The notes beneath the pieces were generated by a model. That model saw only the letters and a list, made by a program, of their open reading frames with translations, had not been told where the DNA came from and ran no database searches. 64,000 nucleotides of DNA from Kitasatospora aureofaciens (GTDB lineage: Bacteria > Actinomycetota > Actinomycetes > Streptomycetales > Streptomycetaceae): assembly GCF_001188955.3 (NCBI RefSeq), contig NZ_JPRF03000032.1, positions 310,001-374,000 on the forward strand, written 5' to 3'. A program made the position numbers and the translations under genes. The first letter of the stretch is position 1; each line of letters starts with the position of its first letter. Shown piece after piece: positions 57,674 through 64,000 of the stretch.

Positions 57674-58240
57674 GTGCCCCGTCAGGTCTTCTTCTACGAC
57701 CAGCCCGAACGGTTCGTGGCCGGCACCGTCGGCCAGCCCGGCGCCCGGGCGTTCTACCTGCAGGCCAGCGCCCGTGGCCGGGTCACCAGCGTGCTGCTGG
57801 AGAAGAACCAGGTGGCCGCCCTCGCCGAGCGGATCGAGGAGGTCCTGGACGAGGCGCTGCGGCGCAGCGGCGGCGACGCCGCCATCCCGGCCGCCGCGCC
57901 CAAGGACCTGCTCGACACCGCCCCGCTGGACCTCCCGCTGGAGCAGGAGTTCCGGGTCGGCACCATGGCCCTGGCCTGGGACAGCGTGGACGCCTGCCTG
58001 GTGGTCGAGGCGCAGGCGCTGGTGGAGGACGAGGAGGAGGACGGCGAGGAGGCGGTCTTCCGGGACGACGAGGACGGCCCGGACATGCTGCGGGTGCGGC
58101 TGACCGGCGCGATGGCCCGGGTGTTCGCCAAGCGCGCGCTGGACCTGGTCGCGGCCGGCCGCAAGCCCTGCCCGTTCTGCAACCTGCCGCTGGACCCGGA
58201 GGGCCACCTGTGCCCGCGCGCGAACGGCTACCGGCGCTGA
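57674..58240 (+). CDS. DUF3090 (TIGR03847) protein
   Basis: 188 residues: VFFYDQPERFVAGTVGQPGA, RAFYLQASARGRVTSVLLEK and the C-terminal zinc-like CPFCNLPLDPEGHLCPRANG. The family is restricted to actinobacteria with mycothiol or F420-type metabolism and lacks a known function. GTG 57674 is the start. The last 31 bases overlap the SCO1664-family start, showing tight operon structure with the phosphatase upstream. Confidence 0.9.
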   Translation: MPRQVFFYDQPERFVAGTVGQPGARAFYLQASARGRVTSVLLEKNQVAALAERIEEVLDEALRRSGGDAAIPAAAPKDLLDTAPLDLPLEQEFRVGTMALAWDSVDACLVVEAQALVEDEEEDGEEAVFRDDEDGPDMLRVRLTGAMARVFAKRALDLVAAGRKPCPFCNLPLDPEGHLCPRANGYRR

Positions 58241-59082
58241 ACACCGAGACCCCGCCGCAGGCCGACCCGGCGGCGGCCGCCGCCCTCGCCGCCGATGCGC
58301 CGACCGCCCTGGCGCTGCTGCGCCAGGGCGCGCTGACCGTGCACGGCCGCCTCACCGAGGCCTCCAACGCGGCGCTGTACTGCACCGTCGAGCACGGCTC
58401 GCTGAGCGCGCAGGCCGTCTACAAGCCGGTGGCCGGCGAGCGCCCGCTCTGGGACTTCCCGGACGGTACCCTGGCCGGCCGCGAGGTCGCCGCGTACGAG
58501 CTGTCCGCGGCGACCGGCTGGGAGCTGATCCCGCCCACCGTGCTGCGCGAGGGCCCGCACGGGCCCGGCATGCTGCAGCTGTGGGTCGAGCCGGACCCGC
58601 GGGCCGAGCCGCTGCTGGCGCTGCAGGACCCGAACGGCCCGGAGGCGGGCTGGCTGCCGATCGTCCGGGCGGAGGTCGAGGACGGCCGCACCGCGCTGCT
58701 GGTGCACCACGACGACCGGCGGCTGCGCCGGCTCGCGGTCCTGGACGCGGTGCTCAACAACGCCGACCGCAAGGGCGGCCACCTGATCCCCGCCGCCGAC
58801 GGCCGGGTGTACGGCATCGACCACGGCGTCACCTTCAACACCGAGGGCAAGCTGCGCACCCTGCTCTGGGGCTGGGCGGGGGACCCGCTGCCCGCCGAGG
58901 CGCTGGAGGTGCTGTCCCGGCTGGCCCGGGAGCTGGAGGGGGAGCTGGCCGAGCGCCTCGCCCCGCACCTGACCGGCGCCGAACTGGACGCCACCCGCGC
59001 CCGGGTGGCCGCGCTGCGCAGCTCGGGCAGGCATCCGCTGCCCTCCGCGGACTGGCCCGCGATCCCCTGGCCGCCGGTGTAG
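58210..59082 (+). CDS. SCO1664 family (TIGR03843) kinase-fold-like protein
   Basis: 290 residues resembling the TIGR03843 family: ALLRQGALTVHGRLTEASNA, LYCTVEHGSLSAQAVYKPVA (a Lys as in ATP binding), VYGIDHGVTFNTEGKLRTLL (a DxG-like motif) and WGWAGDPLPAEALEVLSRLA. The layout recalls a PI3/4-kinase-like or HipA fold. GTG 58210 is preferred because GGAGG lies 8 bases upstream, overlapping DUF3090 by 31 bp; a CTG at 58237 with a CTGA overlap is the alternative. Phosphotransfer is inferred only. Confidence 0.85.
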   Translation: MPARERLPALNTETPPQADPAAAAALAADAPTALALLRQGALTVHGRLTEASNAALYCTVEHGSLSAQAVYKPVAGERPLWDFPDGTLAGREVAAYELSAATGWELIPPTVLREGPHGPGMLQLWVEPDPRAEPLLALQDPNGPEAGWLPIVRAEVEDGRTALLVHHDDRRLRRLAVLDAVLNNADRKGGHLIPAADGRVYGIDHGVTFNTEGKLRTLLWGWAGDPLPAEALEVLSRLARELEGELAERLAPHLTGAELDATRARVAALRSSGRHPLPSADWPAIPWPPV

Positions 59083-59479
59083 GTCCCGGGGCCCGGGCGC
59101 CGGGCCGGGCACGGGCGCGGCCGTTCGGTTCCGGGCCCCGGCGAGGTTACCGGCCGGTGGTCTGGACCTGTTGCCGGAATCGGTCGCACACTGCTCCGAT
59201 GGACGTGCGACGGACCACCCCCAGAACCGCGCCGGACCTGCCGTTGCACCGCCTGCAGGTCCCGCTGCCCCAGTTACTTGGCGCGGGAGAGCGCGCCGAT
59301 CGCGTCGAAACTGCCGATTGCCGGGCGCCCGGTCGGCGGCAGGGCCGACCGGGCGCTCACCCCCGCGCCCGAACGCTCACTATCAGTCGGAAAGCAGTCA
59401 GGCAACGACGGGATCAGAATTCAGACGATCTTGTTGACTGGTTAGGCTTTCAAATGTTCTCAAGGTTAAAGTCGATGCC
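59083..59479 (+). other. 397-bp intergenic region before mshC
   Basis: No gene seen. The last 90 bases are AT-richer than anything nearby (59420-59480) and include TTGACT at 59434 and TTAGGCTTT at 59442, so the mshC promoter probably lies here. No clear hairpin. Confidence 0.55.
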
Positions 59480-60709
59480 ATGCATGCCTGGCCCGCCTCC
59501 GAGGTTCCCGCCCTGCCTGGTCAGGGGCTCCCCCTCCACATCTTCGACACCGCAGCGGGCAAGGTCCGCGAGGTCGTGCCGCAGGACGGCACCGCCCGGA
59601 TCTACGTCTGCGGCATCACCCCCTACGACGCGACCCACATGGGCCACGCCGCCACGTACAACGCCTTCGACCTGGTGCAGCGGGTCTGGAAGGACGCCGG
59701 CCACGACGTCCTGTACATCCAGAACGTGACCGACGTGGACGACCCGCTGCTGCAGCGCGCGGTCGAGACCGGCCAGGACTGGGTGGCCCTGGCGGAGCGC
59801 GAGACGGCCCTGTTCCGCGAGGACATGACCGCCCTGCGGCTGCTCCCGCCGGCCCACTACGTCGGCGCCGTCGAGTCCATCCCGTGGATCGTCCCGATCG
59901 TCCAGAAGCTGCTGGCCTCCGGCGCCGCGTACAAGGTGGACGAGGACATCTACTTCTCGGTCGACACCGACCCGAACTTCGGCCAGGTCTCCGGCCTCAC
60001 CCGCGAGGCCATGCGCCCGGTCTTCGCCGAACGCGGCGGCGACCCGGACCGGCCCGGCAAGCGCAACCCGCTGGACGCCCTGCTCTGGCTGGCCGCCCGC
60101 CCGGGCGAGCCCGCCTGGGACACCGAGCTCGGCCACGGCCGCCCCGGCTGGCACATCGAGTGCGTGGCCATCGCCCTGCAGTACCTGGGCATGACCTTCG
60201 ACGTCCAGGGCGGCGGCAGCGACCTGTCCTTCCCGCACCACGAGATGGGCGCCTCGCACGCCCAGGTCGCCACCGGCGCCCACCCGTACGCCAAGGCGTA
60301 CGTGCACGCCGGCATGGTCGGCCTGGACGGCCAGAAGATGTCCAAGTCCCGCGGCAACCTGGTCTTCGTCTCGGCCTTGCGCCGCGACGGCGTCGACCCG
60401 GCGGCGATCCGCCTGGCGCTGCTCTCGCACCACTACCGCGAGGACTGGGAGTGGACCAAGTCCGTCCTGGACGAGGCCGTCGAGCGCCTCGCCCGCTGGC
60501 GGGCCGCGGTCTCCCGGCCGGACGGCCCGGCGGCCGAGCAGCTGCTCGCCGAGGTCCGCGCGGCGCTGGCGAACGACCTGGACGCGCCCGCCGCGCTGGC
60601 CGCCGTCGACCGCTGGGCCGCCCAGCAGCAGAGCGAGGGCGGCACCGACATCGGCGCGCCCGGCCTGGTGACCCGGACGGTGGACGCCCTGCTCGGCGTC
60701 GCGCTGTAG
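59480..60709 (+). CDS. mshC: mycothiol ligase MshC (Cys:GlcN-Ins ligase)
   Basis: 409 residues of the cysteinyl-tRNA synthetase-like ligase that joins cysteine to GlcN-Ins, the committed step of mycothiol synthesis. Features: zinc ligand in RIYVCGITPYDATHMGHAAT (with the HIGH-like THMGHA), YIQNVTDVDDPLLQRAVE, the second zinc Cys in GWHIECVAIALQYLGMTFDV, GSDLSFPHHEMGASHAQVAT and the KMSKS loop in DGQKMSKSRGNLVF. Its length and the absence of the tRNA-binding C-domain separate it from CysRS. ATG 59480 is the start. A long perfect hairpin follows. Confidence 0.95.
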   Translation: MHAWPASEVPALPGQGLPLHIFDTAAGKVREVVPQDGTARIYVCGITPYDATHMGHAATYNAFDLVQRVWKDAGHDVLYIQNVTDVDDPLLQRAVETGQDWVALAERETALFREDMTALRLLPPAHYVGAVESIPWIVPIVQKLLASGAAYKVDEDIYFSVDTDPNFGQVSGLTREAMRPVFAERGGDPDRPGKRNPLDALLWLAARPGEPAWDTELGHGRPGWHIECVAIALQYLGMTFDVQGGGSDLSFPHHEMGASHAQVATGAHPYAKAYVHAGMVGLDGQKMSKSRGNLVFVSALRRDGVDPAAIRLALLSHHYREDWEWTKSVLDEAVERLARWRAAVSRPDGPAAEQLLAEVRAALANDLDAPAALAAVDRWAAQQQSEGGTDIGAPGLVTRTVDALLGVAL

Positions 60710-60730
60710 TCCGGCACCCGTCCCGCAACG

Positions 60731-60776
60731 ACGCCGAAGGGGTGTCAGGACCGAGGTCCTGACACCCCTTCGGCGT
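60731..60776. terminator. 22-bp perfect hairpin between mshC and PAC2 genes
   Basis: Arms 60731-60752 and 60755-60776 pair perfectly around a 2-base gap, between converging genes; a bidirectional terminator. Confidence 0.9.
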
Positions 60777-60793
60777 TCGGCGGGGAGGGAGGA

Positions 60794-61747
60794 CTACTCC
60801 TCCTCGGCGCCCTCCTGGCTCTCGCGGGTCGTGCCCGGCGACTCCGGCTCGGCCGGCCGCTCGGCCGTCGCGTGCCCGGACACCGGCTTCTCACCGGTCG
60901 GCCCGACGTTCTCCCGGCGGCGCAGGTAGCGCTCGAACTCGCGCGCGATCGCGTCCCCGGAGGCCTCCGGCAGCTCCGCGGTGTCCTGCGCCTCCTCCAA
61001 CTGCTGGACGTACTCGGCCACCTCGCTGTCCTCGGCGGCCAGCTGGTCCACGCCGAGCTGCCAGGCCCGGGCGTCCTCGCCGAGCTCGCCCGGCGGGATG
61101 CGCAGGTCCAGCAGGTCCTCCAGCTTGTTCAGGAGTGCCAGCGTGGCCTTGGGGTTGGGCGGCTGCGCGACGTAGTGCGGCACCGCGGCCCACAGCGTCA
61201 CGGCCGGCACCCCGGCGTGGGTGCAGGCCTCCTGCAGCACCCCGACGATCCCCGTCGGGCCCTCGTAACGGCTCTCCTCCAGGTCCAGCCGGCGGGCCAG
61301 CTCCGGGTCGGAGGTCACTCCGCTGACCGGCACCGGGCGGCTGTGCGGGGTGTCGCCGAGCAGCGCGCCCAGGATCACCACCAGCTCGATGCCCAGCTCG
61401 TGGGCGAAACCGAGCAGCTCGTTGCAGAACGAGCGCCAGCGCATGCTCGGCTCGATGCCGCGCACCAGCACCACGTCCCTGGTCACCGGCTCCGTCACCC
61501 GGACCACCGAGAGCCTGGTGGTCGGCCAGGTGATCCGGCGGATGCCGCCGTCCAGCCAGATCGTCGGCCGGTTGACCTGGAAGTCGTAGTAGTCCTCCGC
61601 GTCCAGGGCGGCGAACACCTTGCCGCCCCAGGTGTCGTCCAGGTGCGCCAGAGCCGCGGAGGCGGCGTCACCCGCGTCGTTCCACCCCTCGAAGGCGCAG
61701 ACCATCACCGGGTCGATCAACTCGGGAACATCTTCCAGCTCGATCAC
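60794..61747 (-). CDS. PAC2 family protein
   Basis: 317 residues. The core LIDPVMVCAFEGWNDAGDAA, IEPSMRWRSFCNELLGFAHE, VVILGALLGDTPHSRPVPVS and ACTHAGVPAVTLWAAVPHYV marks the PAC2 family related to proteasome assembly chaperone 2, abundant in actinobacteria and possibly linked to Pup-proteasome function. The C-terminal 50 residues are acidic and repetitive. GTG 61747 has GGAGGGAG about 10 bases upstream. It converges with mshC. Confidence 0.9.
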   Translation of the reverse strand: MIELEDVPELIDPVMVCAFEGWNDAGDAASAALAHLDDTWGGKVFAALDAEDYYDFQVNRPTIWLDGGIRRITWPTTRLSVVRVTEPVTRDVVLVRGIEPSMRWRSFCNELLGFAHELGIELVVILGALLGDTPHSRPVPVSGVTSDPELARRLDLEESRYEGPTGIVGVLQEACTHAGVPAVTLWAAVPHYVAQPPNPKATLALLNKLEDLLDLRIPPGELGEDARAWQLGVDQLAAEDSEVAEYVQQLEEAQDTAELPEASGDAIAREFERYLRRRENVGPTGEKPVSGHATAERPAEPESPGTTRESQEGAEEE

Positions 61748-62096
61748 CCAGCGTCTCCCTCCGGTCGGCGGTCGGACCGGCACCGCCTCGGCTGGCCGCC
61801 GGGGCACTGACGGGCCGGCTCCCGCCTGTCGAACCTCTCGTCTCCCATGGAACGGCTCGCTCCATGGTCCCTACCTGCCCAGCCTACGGGCTTTGATGCG
61901 CAAGGCGGCCGGGCACCGGGACAGTCTGGGGGAGCGGGCCGCCCCGATCCAGCGGTTATCCGCACCGTGACGGCCGACGCCCCCGGCAGCCCGCCCGGAC
62001 GGCGGCGCACGGGGCCCGACCGGCTACCGGGCGCACGACCGTGCCGCCCGGGCACAGCGGCGCGATGATGGTGAGCGGGGCGGAAGGGGCCGACCG
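61748..62096. other. 349-bp intergenic region between PAC2 and SRPBCC genes
   Basis: A divergent control region. It contains CCATGGA-N9-TCCATGG (61845-61867), whose half-sites also read as start codons in two frames, and several short GC-rich hairpins. No gene seen. Confidence 0.5.
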
Positions 62097-62618
62097 ATGA
62101 ACCGACGGCTGTGGATCCTCGCGGGTGCGGGCGCGGCGGCGCTGGCCGGGGCCGCGCTGCTGGCGGCGGACCGCGCCGGGCGCAGGCTGCCGGTGGAGCA
62201 CGTGACCGAGGGCGGGCTGGAGCTCGCCCAGCCGCCCGGCGCGGTCTGGGACGTGCTCACCGACATCGACCTCTACCCGGCCTGGCGCCCCGGCCTCACC
62301 CACGTCGAGCGGCTGCCCTCCGGGGCCGGCGGCCGCCTGCGCTGGCGCGAGTACGACCGGCACGGGCACACCACCTACGAGGTGGTCGCCAGCGAGGCCC
62401 CGCACCGCCTGGTGACCGGCATCGCCGACCCGGACCTGCCGTACGGCGGCACCTGGACGTATCAGCTCACCCCGGCCGGGCCCGGCTGCTCGCTGACCGT
62501 CACCGAGCGCGGCGAGGTCCGCAGGCCGCTGTCCCGGGCCGTCTCGCACTACCTGACCGGCGAGGACGCCACCGTCCACCGCTACCTCGGCGCCCTGGCG
62601 CACCGGATGGCGGCTTAG
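62097..62618 (+). CDS. SRPBCC family lipid/polyketide-binding protein, membrane-anchored
   Basis: 173 residues. One N-terminal helix (LWILAGAGAAALAGAALLAA) may anchor it. The START/SRPBCC domain follows: AVWDVLTDIDLYPAWRPGLT, GRLRWREYDRHGHTTYEVVA, GTWTYQLTPAGPGCSLTVTE. Such proteins bind hydrophobic ligands. The stop overlaps the stop of the converging gene within TTAG. Confidence 0.85.
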   Translation: MNRRLWILAGAGAAALAGAALLAADRAGRRLPVEHVTEGGLELAQPPGAVWDVLTDIDLYPAWRPGLTHVERLPSGAGGRLRWREYDRHGHTTYEVVASEAPHRLVTGIADPDLPYGGTWTYQLTPAGPGCSLTVTERGEVRRPLSRAVSHYLTGEDATVHRYLGALAHRMAA

Positions 62619-63709
62619 GCCGGGTCCACCCAGCCGCGCCGGTACGCCGCCCAGTTCTCCGGGGTCGCGGCGAAGTCCACGTAGAGGGCGACGCCGAAGT
62701 TGGCCCGTCCCAGGCCCTGGCGGCCGAGGCCGAGCCGGACTCCCCGGACGGCCGCCGGGACGGTCTCCGCGTCGCCCCAGTGGCCCCACTTGTCGTCCCA
62801 GAAGAACGGCAGGCCGATCAGCAGGTCGACCTGCGGCGGGGTCGCCCGCAGCGCCAGCTCGGTCTGCTGGGCGACGTAGCCGCCGTACAGCGGCTCGGTG
62901 GGCATCGAGGTGTCGTAGGCCATCACCGCGACCTGGTCGACCCGGCGGGCGGTCTCGTGGAAGTACGCCTCGTCCCACCACTTGCCGTGGTCGGTGAGCA
63001 GGATGCCCGCGGTGTGCAGACCGGGGACGGGGTCGATCTGCGCGGCCGCCACCGACAGCACGGCGCCGCGCGCGGCCGTCACCGGGCGGACCTCGTCCAG
63101 CAGGGCGAGCCACCCGGCCGTGCCGGGGCGGATCGGCTCCATGTCGAAGTGCACGCCGTCGAAGCCCTGGTCCAGCACCTGGCGGGCGGAGGCGGTTACC
63201 CGGTCCCGGGTCGGTGCTTCGTCCAGGTCCAGGGCGTCCTTCTCCGGCTTGACCTCGTCGCCCAGCCAGCCCTGCACCCGCACCCCGGGCAGCGCCCGGT
63301 GGGCGGCCTCGGTGAACCAGCGGGCCCGCGGGTGGACGGACGCCGGCAGCGAGCCGTCGTGCTCCAGCGGGCCGGTGTGGACGTACAGGTCGCGTACCCC
63401 GGTGCCGGCCAGCTGCTCGGCCAGCGCCGCCACGTCCGCGTCGGTCTTGCGGCCGTCCACCCAGGCGTGGCCGAGCCAGACGGCGTCCCTGCCGCGGGTG
63501 CGGGCCCCGGAGGCGGGTTCACCCGTGTAGTGCAGTCGGATCTCCACGAACACCGTGCCCAGCGCGGCGACCGGCACGGCCGCCGCGAGCCCCAGTGCCA
63601 GCAGCCCCCGCCGCCACCGGGACCATCCCCTCCAACGCTCGCGCAGCGCCCGGAACGGGGCCGTCACGGCCCCGCCCGTGCGCCGCGCGGCGGTCCTGAA
63701 TCGGGCCAC
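62615..63709 (-). CDS. membrane-anchored GH18-like glycosidase-fold protein
   Basis: 364 residues. A basic N-terminus and one helix (GLLALGLAAAVPVAALGTVF) anchor the protein outside the cell. The TIM-barrel domain shows GVRDLYVHTGPLEHDGSLPA and the GH18 motif GFDGVHFDMEPIRPGTAGWL with Asp and the catalytic Glu, then VAVMAYDTSMPTEPLYGGYV and LLIGLPFFWDDKWGHW. It resembles spore-germination or chitinase-like hydrolases; the substrate is unknown. GTG 63709 has GGGGGAG seven bases upstream. It is divergent from metH. Confidence 0.82.
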   Translation of the reverse strand: MARFRTAARRTGGAVTAPFRALRERWRGWSRWRRGLLALGLAAAVPVAALGTVFVEIRLHYTGEPASGARTRGRDAVWLGHAWVDGRKTDADVAALAEQLAGTGVRDLYVHTGPLEHDGSLPASVHPRARWFTEAAHRALPGVRVQGWLGDEVKPEKDALDLDEAPTRDRVTASARQVLDQGFDGVHFDMEPIRPGTAGWLALLDEVRPVTAARGAVLSVAAAQIDPVPGLHTAGILLTDHGKWWDEAYFHETARRVDQVAVMAYDTSMPTEPLYGGYVAQQTELALRATPPQVDLLIGLPFFWDDKWGHWGDAETVPAAVRGVRLGLGRQGLGRANFGVALYVDFAATPENWAAYRRGWVDPA

Positions 63710-63782
63710 GCGGTTGCTCCCCCCTTGCGGTCGAGCGCTCAGGATACGGAATGGGCCCGCGTAGCGGCCCGTGGGCCGGATA

Positions 63783-63843
63783 CCCTGGCGGCGTGCGGGC
63801 CCGACGAAGCGGGTTCGCAAAGCCGACAGCCGTCGCACCAGGG
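63783..63843 (+). promoter_or_regulatory. structured metH leader
   Basis: CCCTGG and TGCG (63783-63797) pair with CGCACCAGGG (63834-63843) around a bulge, just before the metH ribosome-binding sequence. It may mask the site. It does not match the consensus of any riboswitch I can recall. Confidence 0.4.
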
Positions 63844-63852
63844 AGACGCCCC

Positions 63853-64000
63853 ATGGCCACTGCAGCCGACCCGTCCATCACTCAGCAGAGCCGCGCGAAC
63901 GCGCTGCGCGAAGCACTCGCCACCCGGGTGGTGGTCGCCGACGGTGCGATGGGCACCATGCTCCAGGCGCAGGACCCGACGCTGGAGGACTTCCAGGACC
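63853..64000 (+). CDS. metH: methionine synthase (cobalamin-dependent), 5' end only
   Basis: Only the first 49 codons are in the window: MATAADPSITQQSRANALRE, ALATRVVVADGAMGTMLQAQ, DPTLEDFQD. The VVVADGAMGTMLQ segment begins the homocysteine-binding barrel of MetH, which moves a methyl group from methyltetrahydrofolate to homocysteine via B12. ATG 63853 follows GGGAGACGCC. The gene continues to the right. Confidence 0.92.
   Translation, partial: MATAADPSITQQSRANALREALATRVVVADGAMGTMLQAQDPTLEDFQD

Noticed and set aside
59405..59440. SigR-type promoter (GGAAT-N18-GTT) before mshC
   Set aside because: Only GGATC-N17-GTT is present; both box and spacing deviate, so the match is too weak.
63710..63852. 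Cobalamin or SAH riboswitch before metH
   Set aside because: CCAGGGAGACGCCC superficially resembles a B12 box, but the remaining conserved cobalamin elements and the SAH core could not be found.
1..64000. CRISPR arrays, insertion sequences and prophage genes
   Set aside because: The repeats seen are short tandem or operator repeats; no transposase, Cas, integrase or phage structural protein was recognised.

Overview
The window is high-GC actinobacterial DNA and almost certainly comes from a streptomycete (Streptomyces or Kitasatospora). The main reasons are two chaplin genes (48.2-49.6 kb), a gamma-butyrolactone type autoregulator locus (40-45 kb), the mycothiol ligase gene mshC inside its usual actinobacterial neighbourhood (55-64 kb), many GTG starts and GTGA stop/start overlaps, and F420- and mycothiol-related families. 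No insertion sequence, phage module or CRISPR array was seen.

Layout. 1-14.2 kb is a loose set of catabolic, detoxification and regulatory genes: LuxR/GAF regulator, acyl-CoA synthetase, MerR/SDR pair, acetyltransferases, a MarR-controlled ring-cleavage dioxygenase, a secreted sphingomyelinase-like phosphodiesterase, LacI regulator, Asp-box propeller protein and a flavoprotein disulfide oxidoreductase. 14.2-20.2 kb holds thioredoxin, an ECF sigma/anti-sigma pair, two translationally coupled genes of unknown function, a DUF1990/YndJ operon and a DUF1876 gene. 20.2-25 kb holds a PPOX protein, an orphan cytochrome b and a TetR/efflux pair whose promoters share sequence elements. 25-33.2 kb holds Uma2, VOC, hemerythrin, DoxX, PP2C, a luciferase-like/FMN reductase duo and a DyP peroxidase plus encapsulin compartment. 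33.2-38 kb is an electron-transfer flavoprotein/acyl-CoA dehydrogenase locus with eight copies of one 13-bp palindrome. 38-40 kb is an MFS/ArsR pair.

40-46.3 kb is the most accessory part. An AfsA-type synthase is translationally coupled to an acyl-CoA dehydrogenase-like oxidase. Divergent from it are a gamma-butyrolactone receptor coupled to a HAD phosphatase, then a StrR/ParB-like regulator broken by a 4-bp duplication, then remnants of a type II thioesterase and of a FAD-linked oxidase, ending at a tRNA-Leu(GAG). Three ATACC-N8-GGTAT palindromes (ARE-like autoregulatory elements) punctuate the locus; the most symmetrical one has no obvious target gene.

46.6-64 kb is conserved core: M20 peptidase, chpH, chpC, a DUF5703 protein, a degenerate RecD2-like protein, aldo/keto reductase, F420-type luciferase-like oxidoreductase, CorA, histidine phosphatase, DUF3090, an SCO1664-family protein, mshC, PAC2, SRPBCC, a GH18-like membrane protein and the first 148 bases of metH. 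The gene order resembles the S. coelicolor SCO1657-SCO1676 interval as I remember it.

Recurring control signals are the most informative non-coding content: a MarR-type palindrome shared by loci 21 kb apart, the etf/acd palindrome set sitting inside promoter spacers, the ARE set, a TTGAACGCGTTCAA pair and a perfect TGTGA-N6-TCACA site. All assignments come from reading the sequence; no database search was run.
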